Positions 42,701 to 53,551 of a stretch of 54,569 bases of DNA are shown one piece after another (positions within the stretch are counted from its first letter, which is position 1; each line of letters opens with the position of its first letter). Location of the stretch: the NCBI GenBank assembly GCA_002270565.1, contig NQMI01000175.1:4580-59148 (forward strand), read 5' to 3'. Source of the DNA: Stenocarpella maydis (Eukaryota; Ascomycota; Sordariomycetes; Diaporthales; Diaporthaceae). Below the pieces are notes generated by a model. The model made no database searches. It worked only from the letters and a program-made list of their open reading frames with translations, and was not told the origin of the DNA. The position numbers and the translations under genes are program-made.

Positions 42701-45700
42701 AAGACCAATAGACTAATACAAATACCAGAAGACTATTATAAATTCAAGAAAGTATTCCAGAAGCAACTCAACACTATATTACCATAACACATATAATAGG
42801 ACTATAAAATACTATTAAAACCCAGAATAATACCCTAGTTCAAGCCTATCTATAGACTTAATGAAGAACAACTTAAAGCACTTAGAGAATACCTTAATGA
42901 AAACCTCTAGAAGGGATTCATCAGGCCATTATAATCACTAGCAGGATACCTAATCCTCTTTATACTAAAGAAGAATAGCAAGCTATAACTTTATATAGAC
43001 TACCAACAATTAAAATATATCACAATTAAAAACCAATACCCTCTCCTGCTTATTGAGAAACTATAGGATCAACTTAAAGGAGCAAAATGGTTTATAGCAC
43101 TTAACTTAAAGCATGGATATAACCTTATTTAAATAAAAGAAGAAGAGGAATGAAAAATAGCATTTAGGATATACTATAAGCATTACAAGATAATAGTTAT
43201 ACCTTTTAGATTAACTAATGCACCTATATCATTCTAGAAAATAATGAACTAAATCCTAAATAAATACCTTAATATCTTTATTATTACCTACTTAAATAAT
43301 ATTCTTATCTTCTTAAAAAACCTTAATAATTATAAGAGATATATTAAAAAGGTTCTCTAAAAACTTCAGGATGCTAATTTCCTAGTGGAATCAGAAAAAT
43401 GCAACTAGCATATACAAAAAATTAACTACCTTAGGTATATAATTAAACTAGGGAAAATCAAGATACAAGAAGGAAAAGTTAAAGCAATTAAGGAATAGCC
43501 AACCCCTATAAATATTAAGAATATTAGGGCATTCTTTAGATATACCAACTTCTATTAACAATTCATTATATAATATAGTAATATTACGAAACCATTAATA
43601 GACTTCACCAAGAAAGATCATGCCTTTAGATAGATAGATACCAAACAACAAGCCTTCTAGACACTCAAGAACAAGATCATAGGAGACCCTATACTTAAGG
43701 AAGCAAACCTAGAAAAAGAATTTAAAATCCATACAGACGCCTTAAATAATACTATAAGCAGAAAACTTACTTAAAAAGACAAACAGGGAAGGACACATAT
43801 CATTACAAACTTTAATAAGAAATTCAATAAACTAAAAACCCACTATACTACACCAAATAAAGAATTTATAGCTATAGTATATATATTCTAAGAATAATAA
43901 TACTACCTTATAGAAGCTAAAAAGCAGATCAAACTCTATATAGATCACAAGAATCTCACAACTTTCACAATAACTAAAACTCTTAACAAACAACAAATCA
44001 AATACATAGAGTTCTTATTACAATTTAATATCAAGGTTATCTATATAAATAGAGTCAAGAATATAAAAGCAAACATACTTAGCTAAAAACCCAACCATTA
44101 AAAAAAGAATTCACCTATAGAATGAACAGTATTTAAAACCCAAGAGAACAGGAGCCTCATTCTCAACCGCAAACTCAACACCATAATCAGGGTTAACTTC
44201 CAAATCAAAAAAACCCCTACCAATCCAAAAGAATAAGATAAATTAATCACAGAAATACATAAAGCACCAGTATATAGCTACCAAGGTATTATAGCAATAA
44301 TTAAAGGAATTCAGCAGAATTACTAGATCCCCAACCTTAAAAGGAAGGTTTAAGACATCATTAGCAAATGCAACTCCTGCAATAAAAACAAGGCCTCTAG
44401 ATACAAACCATATAAACTATTAAAACCCCTGCCAGTACTTACAGCTATATAATCATCCATTAGCCTAGACTTCATCATTAAGTTACCTCTCTTACAAGAA
44501 CTCTTAACTAAAGTATATTATAATAGTATTCTAGTAGTAGTTTATAAACTAAGCAAGTATACATACTTCATACCATACAAGGAAGCCAGCACTATAGAAG
44601 AACTTGCATACACATTCTTGTAAATTATTATAAGTAATTACAGAATGCCACACAAAATCATCTCAAATAGAGACAAGCTCTTCATATTAAACTTTTAAAA
44701 GTTACTAATAAAGCAACTTAAAGCAAAGTATAAGCTCTTAATAATAGCACATCCATAAATAAACGGACAAATGGAATAAATCAACCAGGTTATAAAATAA
44801 TACCTCCAATATTATATTAACCAATTACAAGATAATTGAGTCAAACTACTACCACTAGCACAGTTTGCTTATAATAGCATAACTACCAGCACAACTAAGC
44901 AGTCACCTTTCTTTACACTCTATAGATACAAACCTTAGGCATACTATAAATTACTACCAAATAATACCCTAGCGGAATCAGCAGAATAAAAAGCAATACA
45001 AATCAGATAAATCCAGAAGGATATCCAAGCAGAACTTTCTTTTATATAAAAATAAATATTAAAATATATAAATCAGAAAAGAATTAAAAAACTAATTCTT
45101 AAGGAGGGAGATAAGGTCTACCTTCTTCACTAAAACATTAAAACCAAGCAACCCAGCAAAAAGCTTAACCATAAGAAAATCAGCCCCTTTAAAATTTTAA
45201 GAAAACTTTCAGATACCAACTATAAACTCTCACTACCTAAGGAAATAAAATAACACCCAGTCTTTTATATTTTACTCTTAGAACCAGCACCTAAGAATAT
45301 AAACTTAAAACACAGATTAAAACACTTAATAAATATAATAAGGAATATAAAGTAGAAAACATTATAAACTTAAGGTAGCACTAAGAAATAACAGAATACC
45401 TTATTAAATAGAAAGGCTATAACTCTAGCAAAAACATATAGGAACCAGCCCAAAATTTAACCCACTATTATAACAAACTCAAAAAGTATTATATATGGAC
45501 TACTACAGAATAATCCCAGAAACCAGGAATGCAGCCTAAAGACCCCATATATAATAAACTATAATGAACTAACATTATAATAAAACCATATAATAAACCC
45601 CAAACTTTATAGCTAAAACGGAGAAAACAACCAATAAGAGACTAATCATAAGGGGGATAGCCTAAAAGCTAGCAACCAGCCAACCCCTTAGAAAACACAC

Positions 45701-45909
45701 TAATACCAGTCACCCTATCCAACCAAAAACCCAAATACTAATCACACCCAAAACCCACCTAAACAAATACCAGTATTCACACCCCACACCCCAGCAAATA
45801 CTAGTCATAGAGAAACAAGACCAGAATAACACAGTATAACCAATAAACTAAGGACGGCCAGGAACCAGAATCAGTCAGACAATAATTAAACAAGTTCCAT
45901 TCCCAATAA

Positions 45910-46569
45910 TAAAATCAGACACTAAGATAAGCCACCCACAGGCACATTTCCTTCACCACCCTCATTACCAATACCTACAAATTCAAACCAATTAATACCA
46001 TCACCCATCAGGGAACTCTAGTTAAAGACTCCCACTTCACCCTCAGAACGCAGCCATGCCTCCTATACCACCATCCCACCAGCCTCCTCAATAGAATTTC
46101 AGTAAACCACCTCAGCGGACTACTTAGCAATCCACCTCTACTCAGCATCAGCCTCCTCCTTCTCCACACAATCCAACTCATCCAAATTCAATAAGCCCCA
46201 GCGGATAGCCCAAGACATCCGCTCACGCTATATATACTTCTACTTATACAAACAAAAGAGCTTCTCCTCTAACTCTTCAATCTTATCCTCCAGTTTTTAA
46301 TGCTAAGCCAAGATATATAAAAGGTCCTTAGAATTATTCAGTTCCAGGACATCACACTTTAACCGCTACTGCCAAACGCACTTAGTACAGCAACTAGAGG
46401 CCTTCTCTAAGACCTTACAGCTCTCAATACCCTGCGCCTCACAAGAAGAATAAGACCACATAATAATAGCATTCTACAGAATGGTAAACAATAAGAAATC
46501 ACATTACTCAACCTTCCTAAAACAATAAGATAATTTAAAAACCCAAGAATCCTTAACTCCAAACAACAT
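45910..46569 (-). pseudogene. antisense ORF of the Gypsy element (Cys-rich plus coiled coil), RIP-broken
   Basis: Between the chromodomain and the 3' LTR the minus strand keeps a protein-like frame from ATG 46569. It reads KDSWVFKLSYCFRKVE, then a Cys-rich stretch (SCEAQGIESCKVLEKASS, CCTKCVW, LKCDV; about 46349-46446), then a coiled coil (LEDKIEELEEKLFCLYK, about 46243-46293), then an acidic segment with CVEKEEADAE. About twelve in-frame stops interrupt it, nearly all TAG or TAA, as expected from mutated TGG/CAG/CAA. The plus strand here has no comparable frame. It resembles small cysteine-rich proteins of unknown function that I recall from fungal repeat regions; function unknown. Confidence 0.55.
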
Positions 46570-46660
46570 AACAGATTAAAAAGGCATAAATAAAGGCACT
46601 AACAAACAAAAATAACTTACAAAACACTTTTAAGGATAAAAGAAGCAAGGAAGGAGATAG

Positions 46661-47121
46661 TATTATAGACTAACACACATTAGTGGCTGACTACTGCAGA
46701 AGACAACCCCGTAGGTCGGGAAGTAACCCCCAAAAGGAGCGCCCTGCCTGATCTAATCAGTAATGCCACCTTATCAGGGTTAGGGTCCGGCTCGTAACAC
46801 TTAATTACAAGCTACACGAGCCAGCTTGAAGGATGAAGTATTAAGCCTTGTGCAAAGGCTTAATGGCTCGGTATGCAAGCCTACAAGCCACTAAAGAGTC
46901 AGAATATATATACAAATATAGTCATCACCATATTAGATAGCTTTCATAGAACAAACTCTTCAGTCGTCAATCTAAGTATTCAATTCCAACATTAAATAGC
47001 CTCACAGCTAGTAATTATTATTACTTAATAATATTGCTTAATAACCGCCTAATAACGTATTCCGAATATAAACCCTTAATCTCTTAGGTTTAAAGTACTC
47101 GGAAACCCTCTGATCATTACA
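46661..47121 (+). repeat. 3' LTR of Gypsy copy 1
   Basis: 461 bp. Begins TATTATAGAC where the 5' LTR has TGTTATGGAC, a TpG-to-TpA change that removed the canonical TG terminus. Ends ATCATTACA. Confidence 0.92.
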
Positions 47122-47809
47122 CATGCTAGCTCACCAGCGTAATAAGGACCTCTAGAATTACTACCTATTTAAGATCTTAAAGCTATATTATATTACTAAG
47201 ATATTTGTCTTTTATAATAAATTAGGTCTTAATAAGCATAATAATGCAAGAAGAATAGGCTGGGTACTAGCTGGGTATATGCTATAAGTTGAGAGTCTTT
47301 TCAAGCGAGGCGCTTGCTTCTATCTGCTTCCAACAATCACAATTAATAGTCTTCTTAACATTATGCTATATAAGAGGCATATAATAAAGGAGTTCTTCTT
47401 AGCATAGCTAGAAGAGAAGATTCTCCACTAGATGAACCCATACCCGGGCTCACGGTTGATCCTCATGATAGATAACGCCTTATGGCATCACGATGAGGCT
47501 ATCTATAAGGCAGCAGAGGCAAGAGGTATCTAGCTAGTATATTTGCCGCTATACTCTCCTAATTTCAACCCAATTGAGGCATATTTTAGTAATCTAAAGA
47601 GATATATTTAGCATTATTACTAGTATAAGATATCAGAGTATGATACTAATGAGAAGTTTGCTGATTTTCTATACTTATACGCTAAGGAGGTTAGGAAGCA
47701 TATTAAGGCTATTAAGGGTCACTTTCACCATACGCGAGTACTAGAGAGGAGATCTGAAGCTTCTAGTAATCATGAGAGGAGGTAAGGGAGCTATATAATT
47801 AGAATTAGG
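47122..47809 (+). mobile_element. Tc1/mariner-like transposase, right part (RIP-degraded)
   Basis: Plus-strand frame with DDE-endonuclease landmarks: LILMIDNALWHHDEAIYKAA at about 47456-47510 (second catalytic Asp in MIDN), YLPLYSPNFNPIEAYFSNLK at about 47540-47600 (third acidic residue in NPIE). The first acidic residue region (IFVFYNKLG, about 47202) appears mutated. The frame contains several TAG/TAA codons and ends near 47785 (NHERR then stop). It continues the interrupted gene left of 39287. It belongs to the DDE superfamily transposons frequent in Sordariomycetes. Confidence 0.8.
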
Positions 47810-48274
47810 TGTTATGAACCACCCAGTGTTGGCGGCTGACTACCGTAGAAAACACCCCTGACCTCGGCAGGGTAATCTCCAAGCCAGCCAAAAGACCTGA
47901 TGGGTTAGTAACGGCTAGCCCCCACCAAGGGTTAGGGTCTGGCTTGCAACGCTTGATTGCGAGCTATGCAAGCTTGCTTAAAGGATGAAGTATTAAGCCT
48001 CATGCAATAGCTTAATAGCTCAGTATGCAAGCCTACGAGCTACTAAAGAGTCAGAACATATATATACAATATAGTTATTACTATAATAGATAGCTTTTAT
48101 AGAACAAACTCTTTAGTTATTAATCTAAGTATTTAATCCTAATATTAGATAGCCTTACAGCTAGTAATCATTATTAATTAATGATATTGCTTAATAACTG
48201 TCTAATAATATATTCTAAATATAAATTCTTAATCTTTTAGGTTTAATATACTTAGAAACCCTCTAATTATTACA
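47810..48274 (+). repeat. LTR of Gypsy copy 2
   Basis: 465 bp, TGTTATGAACC to ATTATTACA. More diverged from the copy 1 LTRs than those are from each other, especially in the first 130 bp, so copy 2 is a different insertion of a related subfamily and not a duplicate of copy 1. Confidence 0.88.
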
Positions 48275-51200
48275 TTTTAATAACTCTTATTCATATATTA
48301 TTATGCAAACTTTAAGTAATATTATATATAGAACCCTTTATAATGTCTAACTTTGGAATAACTACCCCTACTTACAACCTTCTTTATAAGTTAGATAAGC
48401 TTGCTAATAATGAAACTATAGACCCCTATATCTAGAAACTAGCTAATAAGGTTAAGCAGCTACGCCTCCTTATGGAAGGATAAGCTTAACATAATACAGA
48501 AGTTAAATAGCTTTAATAGGAAATTACTACCCTTTAAGCAGGAGCCAATATTATTAACACTCTAATCTAAACAAAGGAATATATTAAGCTTAATACTCTA
48601 GCCCCTTATAATAGAACTACTGGATAACTTTAGGTATACCTAATACAGGTTAGGGCCTATTAATATTTCTATAGGTTAGACGTGTAGCCCAATAGGAAAA
48701 AAGTTATACATACATCCTCTTTCCTTAAAGAATGAGCCTTAACTTGGTTTAAACCCTACTTAACTAATTTTATTAATACGTAATTATTTAAAGCCTGCAA
48801 GCTTAAAATACAGCAGATTTTCAGTAGCTATAAAGGCTATAAAGATACCCTTAGGTCCTTATTCCAGGACCTGAATAAGGAATGATAAGCAGAAAGAGAC
48901 CTAGTAAATTGCAGATAGTGCGGCTTAGCAATCAACTATACTATAGAATTCCAATAAATCTATACTAAAATCAATTATACTAATAATACAAAGAAATTTA
49001 TATTCTATTATAAATTAAATAATAAAGTAAAGGATAAACTCAACAAAATCATAAACTAACCTAATGATTTTCTATACTATATAGAAATGGCTATCTAGAT
49101 TAATAACAGACTTTATAAATAATGCTTTAAAAAAAGAATAAACTTCTAAATAACTCCTGTTCTATAGGTATAAACTAAATACAGGAAAGAAGTATTAGAA
49201 ACCAAGCACCCAGTAGGGATAGTATATAAGTCTTATAGAGCTGGATGCTGCCTAATATAAGGATAAGAAAAATATTAAGTGCTATAACTATAATAAGATG
49301 GGATACTTTACTTTAGAATGCAGGGCTCTAAAGAAGAATAGGGACTGGAAGTTAGTACTTAAAGAAACCTAATAAGCTAATAAAGCTACCTATCAGGCTA
49401 ATGTGGCCGTTTGCAGCGCACAAGGACCACCTAGGTCCAAACTATAATAGGAACTTGCAAATAAGTACTATATCTATAGAATAAATGTATATAACTAATA
49501 CTAAATATATCTAGATTAGGATCCAGATAAAGGATGCAACCTTTATAATCCCAATAAAGAAGACCTTTATAATAGTCTATACCTCTTATAATATACTAAG
49601 TCCTAATATAAGAAATATTAGAAGAATAAGGCTTAATAGTAGCCTATCCTACTAATGAAGAATCCCTAGAAGCCTAGGATAATATATGTATTGCTTAGCT
49701 GGATAGCTTGCTTTAACGACAGCTATGCTACTTATTACAGTAATAAGGAAGCTACTAAGTGGTTTCCTAAGAATGCCTTAGGAAAGCAGGGAAGAACCCT
49801 AGCGGTAGGGAATAAAGAGAAGCTCCTGCAGATTGACCCCAGGATGGAAGGAAAACCTGTCCTACAGGCCATACTTACACTATAAATATAGTAGAAGGAA
49901 TCGCGAGATTACCTAGGATAAGCGCTCCTTCTAGCCCTAAAAACTAATATTATAGCGATTATAATTGCAGGAAGACCTCTTAAAGAAACTATAAGATAGC
50001 CTACCCAGGAATATAGGAGACCAGGAGATACAGGGTGCATATGTCCAACGCATAATAAGCACAAGGACATCTCCTAAGTATCATATATCCACAATAGATA
50101 TAAGGAATATATAAGGGAGAAAACTAAGTATGATTGGTTTCCCTAATAATATCTAGATAAGGATATTAAGTATATATATAAGCGTAATAACTTTAAGAAC
50201 TAGCACTTATATTAAAAATATGATAAGATAGAATACGCCCTGATAAGGCTGGACTCCTATATACTCTTGGAATGCCTATAAAACTCTAACAGATGAGTAG
50301 ATTGTAATGAGCCGATCTGCAAGGTGTATATGCTTAATAAGGCTCAAGACTAGCATCTAATGAGATAGTAGGGGCTGCTGCTTAAAACTCTAATAATAAA
50401 GAAATAGGGTTATAGCATATAATAGCTAATTAATAACCTGCGAGAATCATAAGATATCATAAAGCGAAACCTTGAGAGCATTAAGAAGGTTCTAGTAGCA
50501 AATAAGCAATTAAAAAACTAGAGGGGCTGTTTATAAAACCTCAGGCAGCAACCAACTATACCACAAGGTATTTATATGCAATAATAAGCGACTATAGCTA
50601 CCTAATAGTTCAGGTTAAGCTAGGAGTCTATATGTGCTTAGCACTTATTGATAGTTGAGCATAAGGGAATTTCATATCCCTAAAGATAGTAAACAGGTAT
50701 TACCTATTATAATATAAGAAAAGAGAACCCTATAGACTTAATATAGTGGATGGAACTAAAGTATTTTATAGTAATAGAATTATTAATATAGAGACTAATC
50801 CCCTCCCAGTTTAGATTTACAACTATATAGAATCACTATCATTCAATATTACTAAAATAGCAAATTATTAGTTAAACTTGAAAATACTTTACTTAAGAAA
50901 AAATAATCCCTAAATTAATTAAACTACTAGCTAGATCTTTTAGGATAATACTATACCCTAAAGGAAGGTTGCAATTAATAGCAAGGGAAGGAGTTATATC
51001 ACTAAGGTAGCAAACGGGTAATGCACTCAAATGGACCTATAGAGACCTCTAGGAGCAAGCAGAAGGCCCAACTCTAGGAAGATAGAGAAGGATTAAGCCA
51101 CTCAAGCGCCTTATAGAAGGACTAAAGCTAATCAGGAGATCGCCACTCCAGCACAACCAGTTAATACATAATATAGGGAATATAATAATACCTCCTTTAC

Positions 51201-52958
51201 CTAGGAGAAGAAAAGGAAGAAGTTAAGACTAATAAACTAACATAAATACTAAAAGACTATCACAAATTCAAGAAAGTATTCTAAAAATAACTTAATACTA
51301 TATTACTATAATATATATAATAGGACCATAAGATACTATTAAAACCCAGAATAACACCCTAATTCAAGCTCATATATAAACTTAATAAGGAATAACTCAA
51401 AGTACTTGGAGAATACCTTAATAAAAATCTTAAGAAAGAATTTATCAGATCATTATGATCACTAGCAGGATACCTAATCCTCTTTATACTAAAGAAGAAC
51501 AGCAAGCTATAACTCTATATTAACTACTAATAATTAAATAATATTATAATTAAGAACCAATATCCTCTCCTACTTATTAAAAAACTATAAGATTAACTTA
51601 AGGGAGCAAAATAATTTATAGCACTTAACTTAAAATATAATTATAACCTTATCTAAATAAAAGAAGGAGAAGAGTGAAAGACAGCATTCAGGACATACAA
51701 TAGATATTATAAGATAACGGTTATACCCTTTAGATTAACTAACACACCTATATCATTTCAGGAAATAATCAACTAAGTCCTAAGTAAATATCTCAATATC
51801 TTTATTATTACTTATCTAGATAACATTCTTATCTTCTCAGAAGACCTTAATAAATACAAAGGATATATTAAAAGGGTCCTTTAAAAACTTCAGGACACCA
51901 ATCTCCTAGTAAAACTAGAAAAATATAACTAGCATATATAAAAAGTTAACTACCTTAAATATATAATTAAACCAGGGAAGATCAAGATATAAGAAGAAAA
52001 GGTTAAAGTAATTAAGGAATAGCCAACCCCTATAAACATTAAGAATATTAGAGCATTCCTCAGATATACCAACTTCTATTAATAATTCATCACACAATAT
52101 AATAACATCATAAAACCACTAATAGACCTCACTAAGAAGGATTATACCTTTAAATAAATAGATACTACATAATAAGCTTTTTAGATACTTAAAAATAAAG
52201 TCACGGAAGACCCCATACTTAAGGAAGCAAACTCAGAGAAAGAATTTGAAGTCTATATAGATGCCTCAGATAACGCTACAGGGGGAGAACTTACTCAAAA
52301 AGATAACTAAGAAAGAATATACATCATTATAAACTTTAGTAAGAAATTTAATAAATTAGAAACCTACTATACTATACTGGATAAGGAATTCATAGCAATA
52401 ATATATACATTCCAGGAATAGTAATACTACCTTATAGGAGCTAAAAAGAAGATTAAACTCTATATAAATTATAAGAATCTTACAATCTTTATAATAATTA
52501 AAACTCTTAATAAATAATAAGTTAGATATATAAAGTTCTTATTACAATTTAATATCAAAATTATCCATATAAATAGAGTTAAAAATGCAAGAGCAGACAC
52601 ACTTAGTTAAAGATCTAACCATTAAGATAAGGATTTGCCTATAGAATGAATAGTATTTAAAATATAAGAAGATAAAAGCCTCATTCTTAACCGCAAGCTT
52701 AATATTATAATTGAAATTAACTTCCAAACTAAAAAGACCCCTACCAATCTAAAAGAATAAGATAAGTTAATTACAGAAATATATAAGGCACTAATATATA
52801 GCTACTAAGGTATTATAGTAATAATTAAAAAGATTTAGTAAAATTATTAGATCCCTAACCTTAAGAAAAAGGTTTAAGATATCATTAGCAAATACAACTC
52901 ATATAATAAAAATAAGGCCTCTAGATATAAACTATATAGATTATTAAAACCCCTACTC
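47810..52958 (+). mobile_element. second Ty3/Gypsy copy of the same family, 3'-truncated
   Basis: Starts with a 465-bp LTR (47810-48274) just after the transposase stop, then collinear with copy 1: gag, CCHC knuckle at about 49278-49325 (KCYNYNKMGYF), protease core (LIDS at about 50645), reverse transcriptase with YLDNILIFS at about 51820-51846, RNase H, and the start of the integrase. The match stops at about 52958 in the integrase zinc-finger region, where another LTR is inserted; the rest of the integrase, chromodomain, antisense ORF and 3' LTR are not found. It carries its own RIP pattern, with changes both shared with and different from copy 1. A 64-codon open frame at 49691-49885 is a short unbroken piece of the gag/pol region. 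Confidence 0.88.
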
Positions 52959-53550
52959 TGATGAATTTGTGCTATAAAATAGCATTCAGTTCAGCGTGTG
53001 TTTCGGCAGGGTCGCAGTGTGGTGCTCTGAGGCGAATTCGGACGATTGACAATAGTCTGGACAACTTTGTATTGAATTAAGTTGGGCTTCTGTAAGCCCT
53101 CCTTATATACCCTCCGACGTCGTCTCACCCCTGGGCACGCTGCGGTCGGCTCTGGTGCAAATTTGCAAATGCCGGAAAATTCGCCCTTCCAACACACCAT
53201 CTTTGGTTCCAAGCAGCCAGCCAACCATAGCCCTAGCAATGCCCAAATTAAGTACATACAAACTTCAGAAATCAGGCTATCCAATGCACTAAGTCATATA
53301 CTTTTTGGGTAAGAAATAAGGGTAATGCAGAGGTCTGAATTAAGGTGCAAATGCAGGCCAAAATAATCGACTCACGGCCACCAAACTCATCTTGCGTCAC
53401 GCACGCACTGGGCGTACTTAGCGAAAATCGCCTGACTCGCAAGTCTAGGGTAACTCCTTGCTAGGAAGTCTAGGGTAACTCCTTACAACGAAGTCTAGGG
53501 TAACTCCTTGCACGGAGTACCAACGCCCTGCTGAGCGGTTCCGTTTAACA
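52959..53550 (-). repeat. 592-bp LTR, apparently solo and not RIP-mutated
   Basis: Read on the minus strand it runs from TGTTAAACGGAACC (53550) to TTTGTGC...ATTCATCA (52959), i.e. TG...CA. A TATA box (GGGTATATAAGG, plus-strand 53100-53112) and a putative transcribed end follow it. Three 25-bp tandem units around AAGGAGTTACCCTAGACTT lie at its 5' end (about 53440-53515). GC content and CpA/CpG are normal, unlike all the sequence around it. No internal retroelement sequence adjoins it. The base immediately after it is N (53551), so its outer flank and target-site duplication cannot be read. A 97-codon open frame inside it is not taken as a gene. Superfamily uncertain; Copia is a guess. Confidence 0.75.
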
Positions 53551-53551
53551 N

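Larger units (their letters stand above)
39287..47121 (+). mobile_element. full-length Ty3/Gypsy chromodomain retrotransposon, RIP-inactivated
   Basis: 7.8-kb element with two LTRs (39287-39748, 46661-47121) starting TG and ending CA, a polypurine tract before the 3' LTR (about 46638-46659), and 5-bp flanks CATAC / CATGC. On the plus strand: gag with a CCHC knuckle at about 40753-40797 (KCYNYNKIGHF, one Cys now Tyr); protease core at 42117-42149 (INSRAQGNF, catalytic Asp changed to Asn); reverse transcriptase about 42830-43430 (YLNNILIF at 43289 where YxDD is expected); RNase H about 43700-44090; integrase about 44250-45000; chromodomain about 45394-45460, whose two conserved Trp codons are TAG. 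RT-before-IN order and the chromodomain place it among chromoviruses. Dozens of TAG/TAA codons stand where TGG/CAG/CAA would be, as RIP predicts; it cannot encode working proteins. Confidence 0.9.

Noticed and set aside
49691..49885. 64-codon open frame in Gypsy copy 2
   Set aside because: Merely a stop-free fragment of the mutated gag/pol reading frame.
52991..53284. 97-codon minus-strand frame
   Set aside because: It lies inside the 592-bp LTR and spans its TATA box; no protein family recognised.
53435..53520. 25-bp spaced repeats considered as a CRISPR array
   Set aside because: Spacers are only 6 bp, the array is inside an LTR, and the genome is eukaryotic.
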